A stretch of 64,000 bases of DNA from Notospermus geniculatus. Taxonomy: Eukaryota; Nemertea; Pilidiophora; Heteronemertea; Lineidae. The position numbers and the translations under genes are program-made. The stretch's first letter is position 1. Each line of letters opens with the position of its first letter. Under the pieces are notes generated by a model. The model worked only from the letters and a program-made list of their open reading frames with translations, was not told the origin of the DNA and did not search any database. The stretch is taken from the NCBI GenBank assembly GCA_002633025.1, contig NMRB01001211.1:135215-199214 (forward strand), given 5' to 3'. Shown here piece after piece: positions 55,901-64,000 of this stretch.

Positions 55901-56878
55901 TAGGGCCCATTCCACGCGAACGGACGTGGGTGTCAGATTTACTTGTACAACCTGGATTAATCTGAAAACCATTGACAAAATGTGGCCCACACTGGCAAAA
56001 ACATTGGCGTGTAGCTCAGAAGGTGAGCCTCAACGAACTTTAAGATGACATCAAAAGAGAGAATGAGAGAAATAGACTGTTTCAGGTTTCATAGACAGAC
56101 AATATTGAAAATGACAAACATTTGTCTCAACCTGCCAAGCTAAGCATGCTAAGAGCAAAATGCTACTGGTTTTGCCAGTCCGGGTCACATATGCCGGATG
56201 GTTACACCATATGTTGAAACACACTTAAACGCGCAGAATTGGCCAGTAGGCCTACTTGTCGTCTCATTGGGTCACATGAATAAAGACTAGTAAATGCTTT
56301 TACTTGAATTTTGCAATACAAATGCACAAGGCAATGCTGTACAAATCTAAAGTAAAAGCATTTGCTGGTCTTTATTCATATGACCCAACGTCAAAGAAAT
56401 CTACTTCAGCTTGTCAAAGAAAGATATTGCTGATGAATCCCCAATGCATTCATGGTGTGACAGCCTCTAATGTTGAGCAGCTTGTTTATGGTACTGTCCA
56501 TGTGGAGTGGTTATCAAAGTCAAAGAAAATGCGAATTTTGACAATAGTCTGTTGTAGTGTAATAATGTAATAACATAAAGGAATGGTTATAACTTAAAGC
56601 AACACAAGGTTGGTCATGCTACAGTAGAAAACGCTTTAAGTCGGAGACGCGCAAGTCAGAAAATCGCTCATCTCGGATGGCTTTGAGAAGTCCCAATTTT
56701 TTGTAACGTTATTCCAATAAAATATAATCACATAAGTTTTTGCCATTATTGGTACGTACATTCTGTTATTTGCCTTTTGTCTTTTTCCTTCCAGATGCCG
56801 AAGCAAATCCCCTATCAGATGAATGACTCAAGAGAATGGGAGAAAAAAATACACTACACATTTGAACCTGTAGAATAA
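52762..56878 (+). CDS. NDUFB8: NADH dehydrogenase 1 beta subunit 8 (complex I ASHI)
   Basis: Four exons encode about 155 residues in the order of NDUFB8, an accessory subunit in the membrane arm of mitochondrial complex I. Seen: KYGLRREDYEPYKDDDGAGW, GDYPKLPYVSGDSRDPFYDW, a linker exon, a hydrophobic segment FLTVVGGLVLAYILL followed by PYPNY, and PKQIPYQMNDSREW to the end. Exon phases are 1, 0, 2, 0 and agree at each junction. Human NDUFB8 has 186 residues; the missing part is the N-terminal mitochondrial presequence, whose exon was not found upstream of 52762. An AATAAA lies at 57221-57226. Confidence 0.93.
53045..53795 (+). repeat. GGGAATTTGGCGAAAT minisatellite and mirrored end
   Basis: From about 53562 to 53795 a 15-16 bp unit GGGAATTTGGCGAAAT is repeated about 14 times. 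The reverse complement of the unit occurs once at 53050-53080 after a run of ten Gs, so the two could be ends of one element. Open frames here are periodic and not genes. Confidence 0.85.
53974..54220. mobile_element. TTAA-flanked element, family 2, copy 2
   Basis: AGGAGCTCGACGTCCAAGTT is mirrored by AACTTCGACGTCAAGCTCCT, TTAA at 53970-53973 and 54221-54224. 247 bp; lies in NDUFB8 intron 2 in inverted orientation to copy 1. Confidence 0.9.
54232..54385. mobile_element. TTATTCACAAAGC hairpin element
   Basis: TTATTCACAAAGCCCCCGTAA is loosely mirrored by TTACGGAAGCTTCGTGAATAA, about 150 bp. Confidence 0.6.
54390..54812 (-). mobile_element. Family A-like element ending near NDUFB8 exon
   Basis: Diverged interior (repeated CTTGAAAACTGGACTT and AATATC words) and an end CAGGTGAGCACATGGTGCAT followed by GGAGCATTTCATT. 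The end stops 10 nt before the exon at 54823. Confidence 0.65.
54823..54890 (+). CDS. NDUFB8: NDUFB8 linker exon
   Basis: Sixty-eight nt between ACACTTCAG and GTAAGT, phase 0 to 2. Encodes VHIEADIIGEDRWDPNFNYRFT. It joins NEP of the exon before and the TM exon after without a frame break, at the place of the MHWHLDMYN region in vertebrates. Conservation is moderate, so the call leans on phase and position. Confidence 0.8.
55155..55600 (+). repeat. Repeat shared with 4560-4700
   Basis: AGAATGAGTTGAAGCATGTT, TGATGAAGGGTT and TCTCAAGTGATGAA recur at 4570-4650 in the same order. The right end has CATGCCAGGCACATGGGCCT, also near 8945. Confidence 0.6.
55767..55857 (+). CDS. NDUFB8: NDUFB8 transmembrane exon
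   Basis: Ninety-one nt between CATTTCAG and GTAAGT, phase 2 to 0. Encodes GEQFRWFLTVVGGLVLAYIL and LMPYPNYTPM: the single membrane helix of the subunit. Confidence 0.92.
56622..56735. repeat. AAACGCTTTAAGTCGG repeat, copy 2
   Basis: Similar to 37703-37803; possible Tigger/pogo-like remnant in the last NDUFB8 intron. Confidence 0.5.
56795..56878 (+). CDS. NDUFB8: NDUFB8 last exon
   Basis: Acceptor CCTTCCAG, 27 codons and TAA. Encodes MPKQIPYQMNDSREWEKKIH then YTFEPVE, like the PKQYPYNN...VVHYEI end of the vertebrate protein. Confidence 0.93.
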   Translation: MPKQIPYQMNDSREWEKKIHYTFEPVE

Positions 56879-56917
56879 GTGACTATGCCATTAGGATAAC
56901 AAACAATGAGTGTATGA

Positions 56918-57140
56918 ACACAGGCACCTCTGAGAGTCGTGAGTAGGGTTATCAGGGTTAAACTCGGGGTCAAGGGCTAGGGTTAGGGTCAGGGGCTAAA
57001 AGTAGGGAGGTACCTAGTACATGTCTATTCTATATATTATGTACTAGGTATCTCCCTATGTTTAGCCCCTAACCCTAACCCTTGACCCTGAGTTTAGCCC
57101 TGATAACCCTGCTGACAACTCTCAGGGGTGCCTGTGCTTT
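56918..57140. mobile_element. Hairpin with telomere-like core in NDUFB8 3' UTR
   Basis: CACAGGCACCTCTGAGAGT is mirrored by AGGGGTGCCTGTG; inside, GGGCTAGGGTTAGGGTCAGG faces CCCTAACCCTAACCCTTGAC around ATGTACTAGGTA. It lies between the NDUFB8 stop and the AATAAA, so it is probably transcribed as a long hairpin. Confidence 0.8.
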
Positions 57141-57220
57141 GAAGATTGTCAGTCAAGAGTGTTCTGTTTCTGTTCAGTTTGCTGTATTTTCAATGCCTTG
57201 TAGGATTTGATGGATGTGTT

Positions 57221-57226
57221 AATAAA
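57221..57226 (+). terminator. NDUFB8: Likely NDUFB8 polyadenylation signal
   Basis: AATAAA about 340 nt after the stop codon, followed by a GT-rich stretch. First canonical signal on this strand after the gene. Confidence 0.5.
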
Positions 57227-57357
57227 TCTAGGAATACTGCAAACAGTTAAGATTTTTGTTAGTGCTGTAAGCAGAGTACAGTACCTCATCCTACTGACCT
57301 GACGCAGTGCAGTCGGACGTGGCTTGTTTGGTAGGACCAGTAGGTGGCCGCCGATTT

Positions 57358-57480
57358 TAGCTCACCCGTGAGCTTTTGTCGTCCTGCGGTGTCCGTCGTC
57401 CATTAGCAGGGCACGTTTTGTAACCGCTGGGGCTATTGATCTGAAACTTGGTACATACTTTACATTCACTACATTCACTT
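57358..57480 (+). mobile_element. Family A end fragment
   Basis: TTAGCTCACCCGTGAGCTTT, GTCCGTCGTCCATTAGCAGG and GCTATTGATCTGAAACTTGG; the other end is missing. Confidence 0.8.
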
Positions 57481-57611
57481 CTCTAAGACCAGTGCCAGAT
57501 ATGCAGTCAGTAAGCCACACATTGTCATAGAACATCAATCTGATCAACTTCAAATTGCAGATCAAAGGGAATGTGAGCCAATCAACATGAATGGACTGAA
57601 GTAGACCCTTT

Positions 57612-57752
57612 GGGCCATATGCACCAACGAAGATTATCTTGAACTCGGGTTCAGCCACAACTTTTCAATTGTTCAAGTTTGCCAGCGCATGATGTGACAA
57701 TGGAAAAGTTGTGGCTCAACCTGAGTTCAAAAACTTCGTTTGGTGCATGGCC
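57612..57752. mobile_element. Hairpin (AACTCGGGTTCAGCCACAAC)
   Basis: Left and right arms (GGTTCAGCCACAACTTTTC / GAAAAGTTGTGGCTCAACC) mirror over about 50 bp. Confidence 0.8.
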
Positions 57753-57872
57753 CATGTCCTCATTCATATCTTGGAGGAATTACAGTGATTAGGGTATACT
57801 GAATTCCTCCAAGTTGTAAGCAACTGGGACAAGACAACATCATGTCTTTTGTGAAGAAAACAGGTGTACCTG

Positions 57873-57995
57873 GGCCGATATTCATAAAACCTTGCTAGCT
57901 TAGTTGCCAGTTGTGTACATTGGCCTGTAGGCCTACAAACTGGGGACTTTAGCAGGCAACTAAGCCAAGCATGGTTTTATGAATATGGGCCCCGA
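57873..57995. mobile_element. Hairpin (GATATTCATAAAACCTTGCT)
   Basis: CCGATATTCATAAAACCTTGC is mirrored by GCATGGTTTTATGAATATGGG. Related in its ends to 9446-9558. Confidence 0.75.
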
Positions 57996-58214
57996 TGTCC
58001 ACTTCTTTTCTTCAAGGGACATCTCGTGACAGAAGTTCCTGACTGTTAGTGTCCGCCCTATTGTAGCTGACCCTTATTCCGTCAGAATCTTTAATTGTGG
58101 GACACCTCATATCGGATTCCGGGCACAAACAACTAACATCTATTATTTCACTGTCCATTGTTTGATGTTGATAGAGCATTGTTCATCAACGACCTGTCAC
58201 ATACATATAAAAAA

Positions 58215-58850
58215 TGGCACAAGATCCTGTTCCTGAGCGCTGCAAACGCCGCGTTCCGGAACATGATTCTGTTCCCAGGCGCTCGGTGGCGCGGCGTCCA
58301 GGAACAGTTTTTTTTTGTTCCAGGGCGCTGTGATAAATTTTGTGCCTGAGCGCCGTCCAAACGCCGCGCCTGGGCACATGATGATGTGCCAGTGCGCTGC
58401 CTGCCTAATTTATTTTCTGTTCTTTGGCGCTGCGATTATTATAATGTTCCAGAACGCTGTTCAAACGCCGCGCCCTGGTACACGATTCTGTTTCAGTGCG
58501 CTTCTTTCTTATTTTTTGTTTCTTTGCTCCAGTGCGCCGTCCAAAAGCCGCGCCTGGGCACATGATGATGTTCCTTGGCGCTGGGGATGGACTATGTTCC
58601 AGAGCGCTGTCCAAACGCCGCGCCCTGGTACACGATTCTGTTTCAGTGCGCTTTATTTTATATTCTTTGTTCCAGTGCGCTGTCGGAACGCCGCGCCTGG
58701 GCACAAGATGATGTTCCTTGGCGCTGGGGATGGATTATATTATGGGCCCGTTTCCAAACGCCGCGTCTGGGCACAAGATGATGTTTCTTGGCGCTGCGCT
58801 GCGCCGCGCCGATGGGCACAAGATAATGTTCCTGACATTGCCGAACCGAG
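58215..58850 (+). repeat. GC-rich tandem repeat (CCAAACGCCGCGCCTGGGCA)
   Basis: About ten diverged units combine GTTCCAGAGCGCTGTCCAAA, CGCCGCGCCTGGGCAC and ATGATGTTCCTTGGCGCTG. A 185-codon open frame crosses it, but it follows the repeat period and other frames are open too, so it is not called a gene. Confidence 0.75.
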
Positions 58851-59086
58851 TGCGGGAACGATATTAATTTAGGAAGAAAATAAAAGACATACTGGTATAT
58901 ATGGTTCATAAAATCTGTATTTCTTCGTTTGACAAGTCTATGTTAGCTGACGGGTGTGGGCAGTGGTACTTCTGCCACTTTTCACCCACAGGAACCAACC
59001 AAAAACCATTCTTCCCACGTTCCTATCACTCTGGATAGACAAACTTGGGAATAACCGTTTGTTTTTAGGCCGGTGATATTTACCCG

Positions 59087-59791
59087 ACGGTCGTGTACGC
59101 AGTGAGGAAAATTGATACTGCGTCCACGACGGACGTGTACGCAGTGATGAAACATCGTACTGGGTGCACGACCGTCGTGCACGGACTGATGAAATACGAG
59201 TTTGGGGGCCCGACGGTCGGGTCAGGAACGATCGATTTCTTCACTGTGTACACGACTGGTCGTGGCTGCACTGAAGAACAATGGTTTTAGGGACACGATG
59301 GTTCTTCCGCAATGTTTGACCTGGGAGACCTTAAATTGGACCAGCTAATTTTTTCCCTGGGCCGTTCGGTGGATTCCGAGTAGGCTACTTTCAGTCAACA
59401 AAAAGCCAAAAGAAAAAGATAGGAAAAGAAAAAAAGGAAAAGCGGCGAAAAAATCGTCCCAGTCGGGAGTCGAACCGGGGACCTGCGGTGTGGAAGGCGA
59501 ACGCTCTAGCCGGAAGAGCTACTAGACAGGCGGCAGCGACGGCGTTACATCGAGAAATGCTTATCGGTGGGCACGAATATTAATTAGCTGAACGTGCACG
59601 CAAGAAAATATTCGTACTGCATACACTCACCATGCTGACAGCAGTTGGCTGTGCAAATAACCACTTCGTTTGACATAGGCATATTCCCTAAAAACCCTTT
59701 AAACCACTCCCGAAGGCGGAAAATCGAACAGCGTCTCGGTCGTGTACCGAAATGTGTTTTTCCTCAGTGCGTTCACGACCGTCGGGTAAAT
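59087..59791. mobile_element. TATTTACCCGACGGTCGTG TIR element
   Basis: TATTTACCCGACGGTCGTGT and GCAGTGAGGAAAA at the left are mirrored by TTTTTCCTCAGTGCGTTCAC and GACCGTCGGGTAAATA at the right. The left third is a tandem of CGTGTACGCAGTGATGAAA units (59087-59275). A tRNA-like sequence lies inside. Confidence 0.75.
59456..59530 (-). tRNA. tRNA-like sequence, probably a pseudogene
   Basis: On the minus strand: GCTC...GAGC D-arm with TAGAGC, a CCTTCCAC anticodon-loop region, and a T-loop GGTTCGACTC. The D stem pairs, but the anticodon, T and acceptor stems have mismatches by eye, so a functional tRNA is unlikely. The loop would read TCC (Gly) if the fold were right. It may be the head of a SINE. 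Confidence 0.45.
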
Positions 59792-60189
59792 AGTCACTTC
59801 GTTGTTTTTATTCCTCACCCCCGCAACCAAACATGTTTTATGCCGCAAAGGACGCGTTTCTGATGATGATGATGAAGAAGAACGCAAGCAGAGAAATGCT
59901 AATAGGCGATTAGATCTAAGCACGCCAGAATTCCGCGGGAAGCATGTTCGGGGCGCGAAAGAATTGGAAGGGAGCGCCTGGGTCGGGAAGGATTTGAATC
60001 AAATGGCGAATGGGAAATGAGAACAGAATGAAAAATAACGAAAATGTGTTGAAGTTATCGGGCGAATCGTGCAATGAGCAAACTGAAATCGTAATTTTGC
60101 CGCCGATCCACGCGCGCGCGGCGCCGGCGATCAGACCCGGCGGTACAGTCAATCACCAAATTGAAATCGTAGCCCTTAGTGGAAATCTT

Positions 60190-60290
60190 CATTTTACCAT
60201 GGTAATTTCGCACGGTAAAGGACAGTTTACCAAGTGGCTTTCACCTTCTTTTACCGTGCGAAATTACCATTCCCCATGGTAATTAAAATG
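60190..60290. mobile_element. Hairpin (GGTAATTTCGCACGGTAAA)
   Basis: GGTAATTTCGCACGGTAAA at 60200 is mirrored by TTTACCGTGCGAAATTACC at 60255, with outer CATGGTAA words on both sides. Confidence 0.8.
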
Positions 60291-60628
60291 TGAGAATATT
60301 TTTATAATAGGCCTATAAGCAAGGGAGTTGTACAGTTAAGTTTCACATGCATGCGCAAAAAGAAAAAATCTTGAATTTAAAGTTAGAATGAGGCATTATC
60401 ATGATTATTCGCCACAACAAATTCGGTACCGGTAGCGAAAGCGTGAGGCGAAACACCAAACAAATGCAATGAAACGCCGACCAATAAACAATGCAACGAA
60501 GTGAACGATGAGGCCGTGTAACGAAACGACCGTAAACCTCTTTTCCTTGCTCAAGACTAACTTTGTTAATTCGACTGGTTCCTATCTTTGCCGCTACAAT
60601 CCCGCGGCGCTCGCTCCGCGGAACGGAC

Positions 60629-61925
60629 AAATCAAATTAGACTGGTCCCCTGTCGTATCGCTCCGTCCCTCCACTACTACGACAGGCCGCGTCCGCCATG
60701 TTTGCCTGTTTTCAGGCACACGTATGCAAATGAGCAATAAAGACTTTCAACGTTGCGGGGAGTCTCTAAAAATAGATATGACTCATGGCGCGACCGTTGA
60801 TGACGTTTGGCTGACCAATCACATGCCGAGTTGGCGTTCAAAATGCCTGTCGTAGTAGTGAAGCGAGAACTACGACAGGGGACCAGTCTAAAATCAAATC
60901 AAATCAAATCAAATTCTTTTATTGAATCAAGGACCCTCGAGGGGTATAATAATCACAATATTTACATTGATTTTGATTGTATATAATATGGAACAGAGAA
61001 TTTGAAGGGAAAACAAAGAGAGACTAAATACAAGACTAGATATCAGACTAGGACTACATAGCATGCATAGTGGAGTAGTAACGATATAAAGGTCATTGGT
61101 ATACAAATTATCTATCTAGGGCATAGATTTTTTCTGATCTCAGAGCATTCATGTATAAAATCAATGAGTATCCTCAAAACATCTTTGTCCTCACATAAGA
61201 ATAACCAGTAAAATTTGTTCTGAGGAGATAAGGTAGTGAACGATACTGGTGCTACTGAATCCAAAGACGCGAAGAATCCAGAACGTTGATGATGGTATGC
61301 TGAACATTGGAAGAGGAAGTGGAATTCATCCTCGACATCATCAGTTTTGCATATAGGACATGTTCTTTCTTCAGGCGGCAGTCCTTTATGTCGCCCTTTT
61401 TCAATTTGAAGGGAGTGGCAACTTGATCTAAAATTTGTGAAGACCTTTCTTTTGTCAAAACTGAATAGTTCAAGATAGCTCTCATATTTAAATATATCCT
61501 TAAATTTTCTGTAAGTTCTGAGCTTAGGGGAGTTATTGAAAAGGGAATCTTTCCATTGAGCGACAAAGGATTCACGTATGTTTGTTACAAGATTGTAAGA
61601 AGAGAGAGATTCAGCTTCTGTGTCCTTGATGTGAAGTTTGCCTCTAACAAAGTCTACACAGGAGGCCCAGGAAGAGATCCCTTTGTTGTGCAATTCTTTA
61701 CTTGTTAGCCATGCCTTGTACAAGAGAGCATTGTCTTCAGAGGAGAGCATTTCCAACCTCTTCCAGTATAACAGCATAGATTTAATTATAGACGTAAAAA
61801 GAGGGAGTCTCCCTAGCTCTCCATATACTGCATTTGATGAACAACTTTTCTGAACTCCAAGTGTAAATTTACAGAATTTCAGATGCAAGTTTTCCGCAGG
61901 TAATCTGTCAAAGGCTTTAGGTAAC
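60629..61925 (-). mobile_element. LINE 3' fragment (CR1/L2-like), 5'-truncated
   Basis: The minus strand encodes the end of a reverse-transcriptase polyprotein, stop at 61112: LHLKFCKFTLGVQKS, ELGRLPLFTSIIKSMLLYWK, FTNFRSSCHSLQIEKGRHKG, then CPICKTDDVEDEFHFLFQC, a CxxC...HxxxxC finger-like end common in animal CR1/L2-type LINEs. About 200 nt of 3' UTR follow, then a (GATTT)n tail at 60892-60913. Similarity starts near 61925, so the 5' part (endonuclease and RT core) is missing, as in most LINE copies. A single N at 61959 lies just outside. Confidence 0.85.
60637..60891. mobile_element. TTAGACTGGTCCCCTGTCGTA TIR element
   Basis: TTAGACTGGTCCCCTGTCGT is mirrored by ACGACAGGGGACCAGTCTAA. 255 bp. 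It sits inside the AAATC-type tail of the LINE: AAATCAAA lies on its left and AAATCAAATC on its right. Confidence 0.85.
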
Positions 61926-63338
61926 GCAAGCAGTGGATTCTTTTCTCTCTTCATTTTTNAGTTGGATTTGCCTACACATGACAAAAAGGCACGCAGACCT
62001 GGTCGCCTCTGATATCGGTGTACGTTTCATGAATATCGTGGGTTTGCCAACTTGGAAATTTCTATCAGATTTTGTGAGATAGTAAGCCTGTTGTGTTACG
62101 CCCAAAGGAAACATCAGTCTCGGTGTCAGCGTATTTGCCATTTAGAATTTACAATAGGTCACATTTGAAAACTTCGATTATCTTGCTTCGATGGGAGCAG
62201 TTGAATAACCATAGTGAATATTTTTGATGAAAGTAATGGTGTGAAAAATTCACGTTTATCACATCTTCCGTATTATACATCTGTTATAAACCCATTATCA
62301 ACCAATATCTCTGAATTCTTTTACATTATCTTGGAACAAATAGAGGGGTGAAAGGTTTAAAGCCTCACTATTTACATGTATAGACCTGCTGAGCAAACAT
62401 GGAAACTGCAGTGCAATTATTCTCATTATAAACAAGCTTTTACTTTCCTCGGATAAGTCTCTATAAATATGCTCAAAATCTGTATGCTTTTATATAGGGT
62501 CGAAGAATCAGTATAGTGTTGAAAGCATTGACCTTAGTGTATATACTTTTCATTTAAATCATTACCATTAGCAAGGTTACGACAATAATATTACTGGCCG
62601 GGCTAAAATAAGACAAAAAAGGTAATTTGCGAACATGCCTGCCAGCAAATGTCGGTGTTGTTCAACCTCCGCAAAAAGGGTCAGCCTTCGCAGACGGCAT
62701 GTGTACATACGACTATATAATCATTGAGTTCGTTCTGTTTGTTTTGCGCAAGCGTGCAATCAGCTTTTCAATGGTGATGCGCCAACGTTCTCTGCTGAGG
62801 TAAAAACCTGGTTCATCAATGATTGCCGCAAAATGAAGATGGGACCGGGAGTCGACCAAGTAATAAGGTATATATAAAATATTAAGGAAACATGCATTTT
62901 CTGAGGGATTCGTCATCCTCGGTGAGGCGACTGCTGGCTGATAGGCCTACGTGAGACCTACTGCATTGAATACAGGATGTTCAGCATAGTGGAGGCATGT
63001 CCGGATGAGACGACCCTCCTCAGATCAGAGTTGCGGTGGATGTGGACCCTTAAATCCATCACCCCTCAGGTCTCAACACCAGATGCTGAGTTTACTAATA
63101 ACTCCAGCTCCCCTCTACTACCAATATTTTTACCAGGTTTAGGTACAAGTGAAGCCAAGTCTGGTTTTAGGCCTAGTTCTCCTGAGTGCCTGGGGAAGAC
63201 CCCGGTTGGGGTCGAAATTTTGAATGGCAACAAATTTGGCAGCCATTTTGAATGGCAACAACAACCACATGCCTTAATGCATTTAAAAGACGCTGGTTTT
63301 TACGCCTCTTCCAGGCATTTCCTACAAGCCTCATAGGC
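61926..63338. other. No gene recognised
   Basis: AT-rich, with several short open frames but no recognisable exon, RNA or repeat. Confidence 0.5.
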
Positions 63339-63528
63339 CTATAATCCGTTCGGCATGGTATTATGCTTATACATTAAATAACAGTAGGAGCAAGTTTCTC
63401 CAAATATACCATGCAGTATACTAAACCAATCAGTAGTGCAGTCATCATCTGACTTACACGCGGCGACAAACTGATAAGCTGAGATGTAAGGCCAGAAAAT
63501 TGAAAGGAATGAAAATACTATGAGAAAT
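63339..63528 (-). CDS. Possible exon of a small secreted peptide
   Basis: The minus-strand frame ends in TAG at 63339-63341. After a possible acceptor (TTGCCAAACAG) it encodes a hydrophobic stretch FLIVFSFLSIFWPYISA and then CKSDDDCTTDWF and GETCSYCYLMY. This looks like a signal peptide followed by a short four-cysteine peptide. No ATG starts it here; a GTAAGT donor-like word at the first Cys codon is a competing reading. Unconfirmed. Confidence 0.2.
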
Positions 63529-63539
63529 CTGTTTGGCAA

Positions 63540-64000
63540 GGGACAATAATTTTACAGTCTTTTCACAGAAGTTTAGAAACACTGGGTCAAAATCGGAAGC
63601 TGTAATTAGCCTCGAAGTTTTTGAAAATTATTGTCATCAAATACATCTCTTTCCAGTTACGTGCAAGCCAAAATACGAATTCAAGATGGGCTCCACTTAG
63701 CATTATTTCAAACAGGCAACATCAATATTATATTCTGACACTACCTTTTCGATTTCGCTATTTAGTAGGCCTACTTGATAGCGCAAAGAATGGCAACTGT
63801 ACGACAATGCATATTTTTCCTGCTGCTTGACAATATACTATGAATAGACGTCCATAGATGATCTGTAGGCTTACATCGGAATCCTATTCTATCCAATTAG
63901 AAGACGAAGAATAATTTGACGAGGTAGTTTGCAATCAGAGTCTGTTGCATGATCTATCTTATCGTTTAAGTATGATGGATACCATTAGTCGCTTTCTACC
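63540..64000. other. No gene recognised
   Basis: Nothing supported in the last 460 bases. Confidence 0.5.

Noticed and set aside
58315-58872. 185-codon open frame on the plus strand
   Set aside because: It runs along a GC-rich tandem repeat, other frames are open too, and the peptide only mirrors the repeat.
61112-61984. 290-codon frame as a host gene
   Set aside because: Its sequence is the C-terminal part of a LINE reverse-transcriptase protein, followed by a LINE tail.
1-64000. Bacterial features: operons, Shine-Dalgarno sites, CRISPR arrays
   Set aside because: The window is animal nuclear DNA with spliced genes; tandem arrays here have no uniform unique spacers.

Overview
The window reads as nuclear DNA of a marine invertebrate animal, probably a deuterostome (echinoderm, hemichordate or lancelet; the sequence alone does not decide). 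It has short coding exons with GT-AG introns, two ordinary nuclear genes for mitochondrial proteins, a family of 'short-chain collagen C4-like' genes of a kind common in marine invertebrates, a CR1/L2-like LINE fragment, and very many short inverted-repeat transposons. Three N gaps (13818-13905, 27894-28235, 44687-45048) and three single Ns (34329, 51342, 61959) show it is a draft assembly.

Positions 1-31000, plus strand: a tandem, partly decayed cluster of a gene family. Its exons encode a membrane anchor, a short stalk with an RNKR furin-like site, a two-cysteine exon, a fibronectin type II (FN2) domain, and the collagen-C4-like domain in three exons. A pseudogene (1-5850) has lost its end to two transposon insertions in its last exon. 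A phase-compatible set of exons, possibly one gene, runs from 8273 to 24653 and contains a duplicated FN2 block (12050-13700). A third copy (26313-30936) is incomplete.

Positions 33198-42019, minus strand: five exons of mitochondrial ribosomal protein mL45 (MRPL45). The first exon and one internal exon were not found. Positions 52762-57226, plus strand: NDUFB8, the complex I B8/ASHI subunit, four exons with consistent phases; the first exon was not found.

Most of the rest is mobile DNA. Several insertions can be dated against each other by empty sites inside the window: 9-bp target duplications at 2351/5485 and 52078/52172, CTAG at 20195, CAG at 9443, TA at 14471, and TTAA in three families. 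A 2.9-kb palindrome with internal tandem repeats occupies 47297-50206. Positions 60629-61925 (minus) hold the 3' end of a LINE whose tail is split by another insertion. Positions 62000-64000 hold little that I recognise.

The most unusual observations are the phase-symmetric FN2/collagen-C4-like membrane gene family, and a transposon end (core GGTCCATGGACC) that stops 10-12 bases before splice acceptors in both NDUFB8 and MRPL45.
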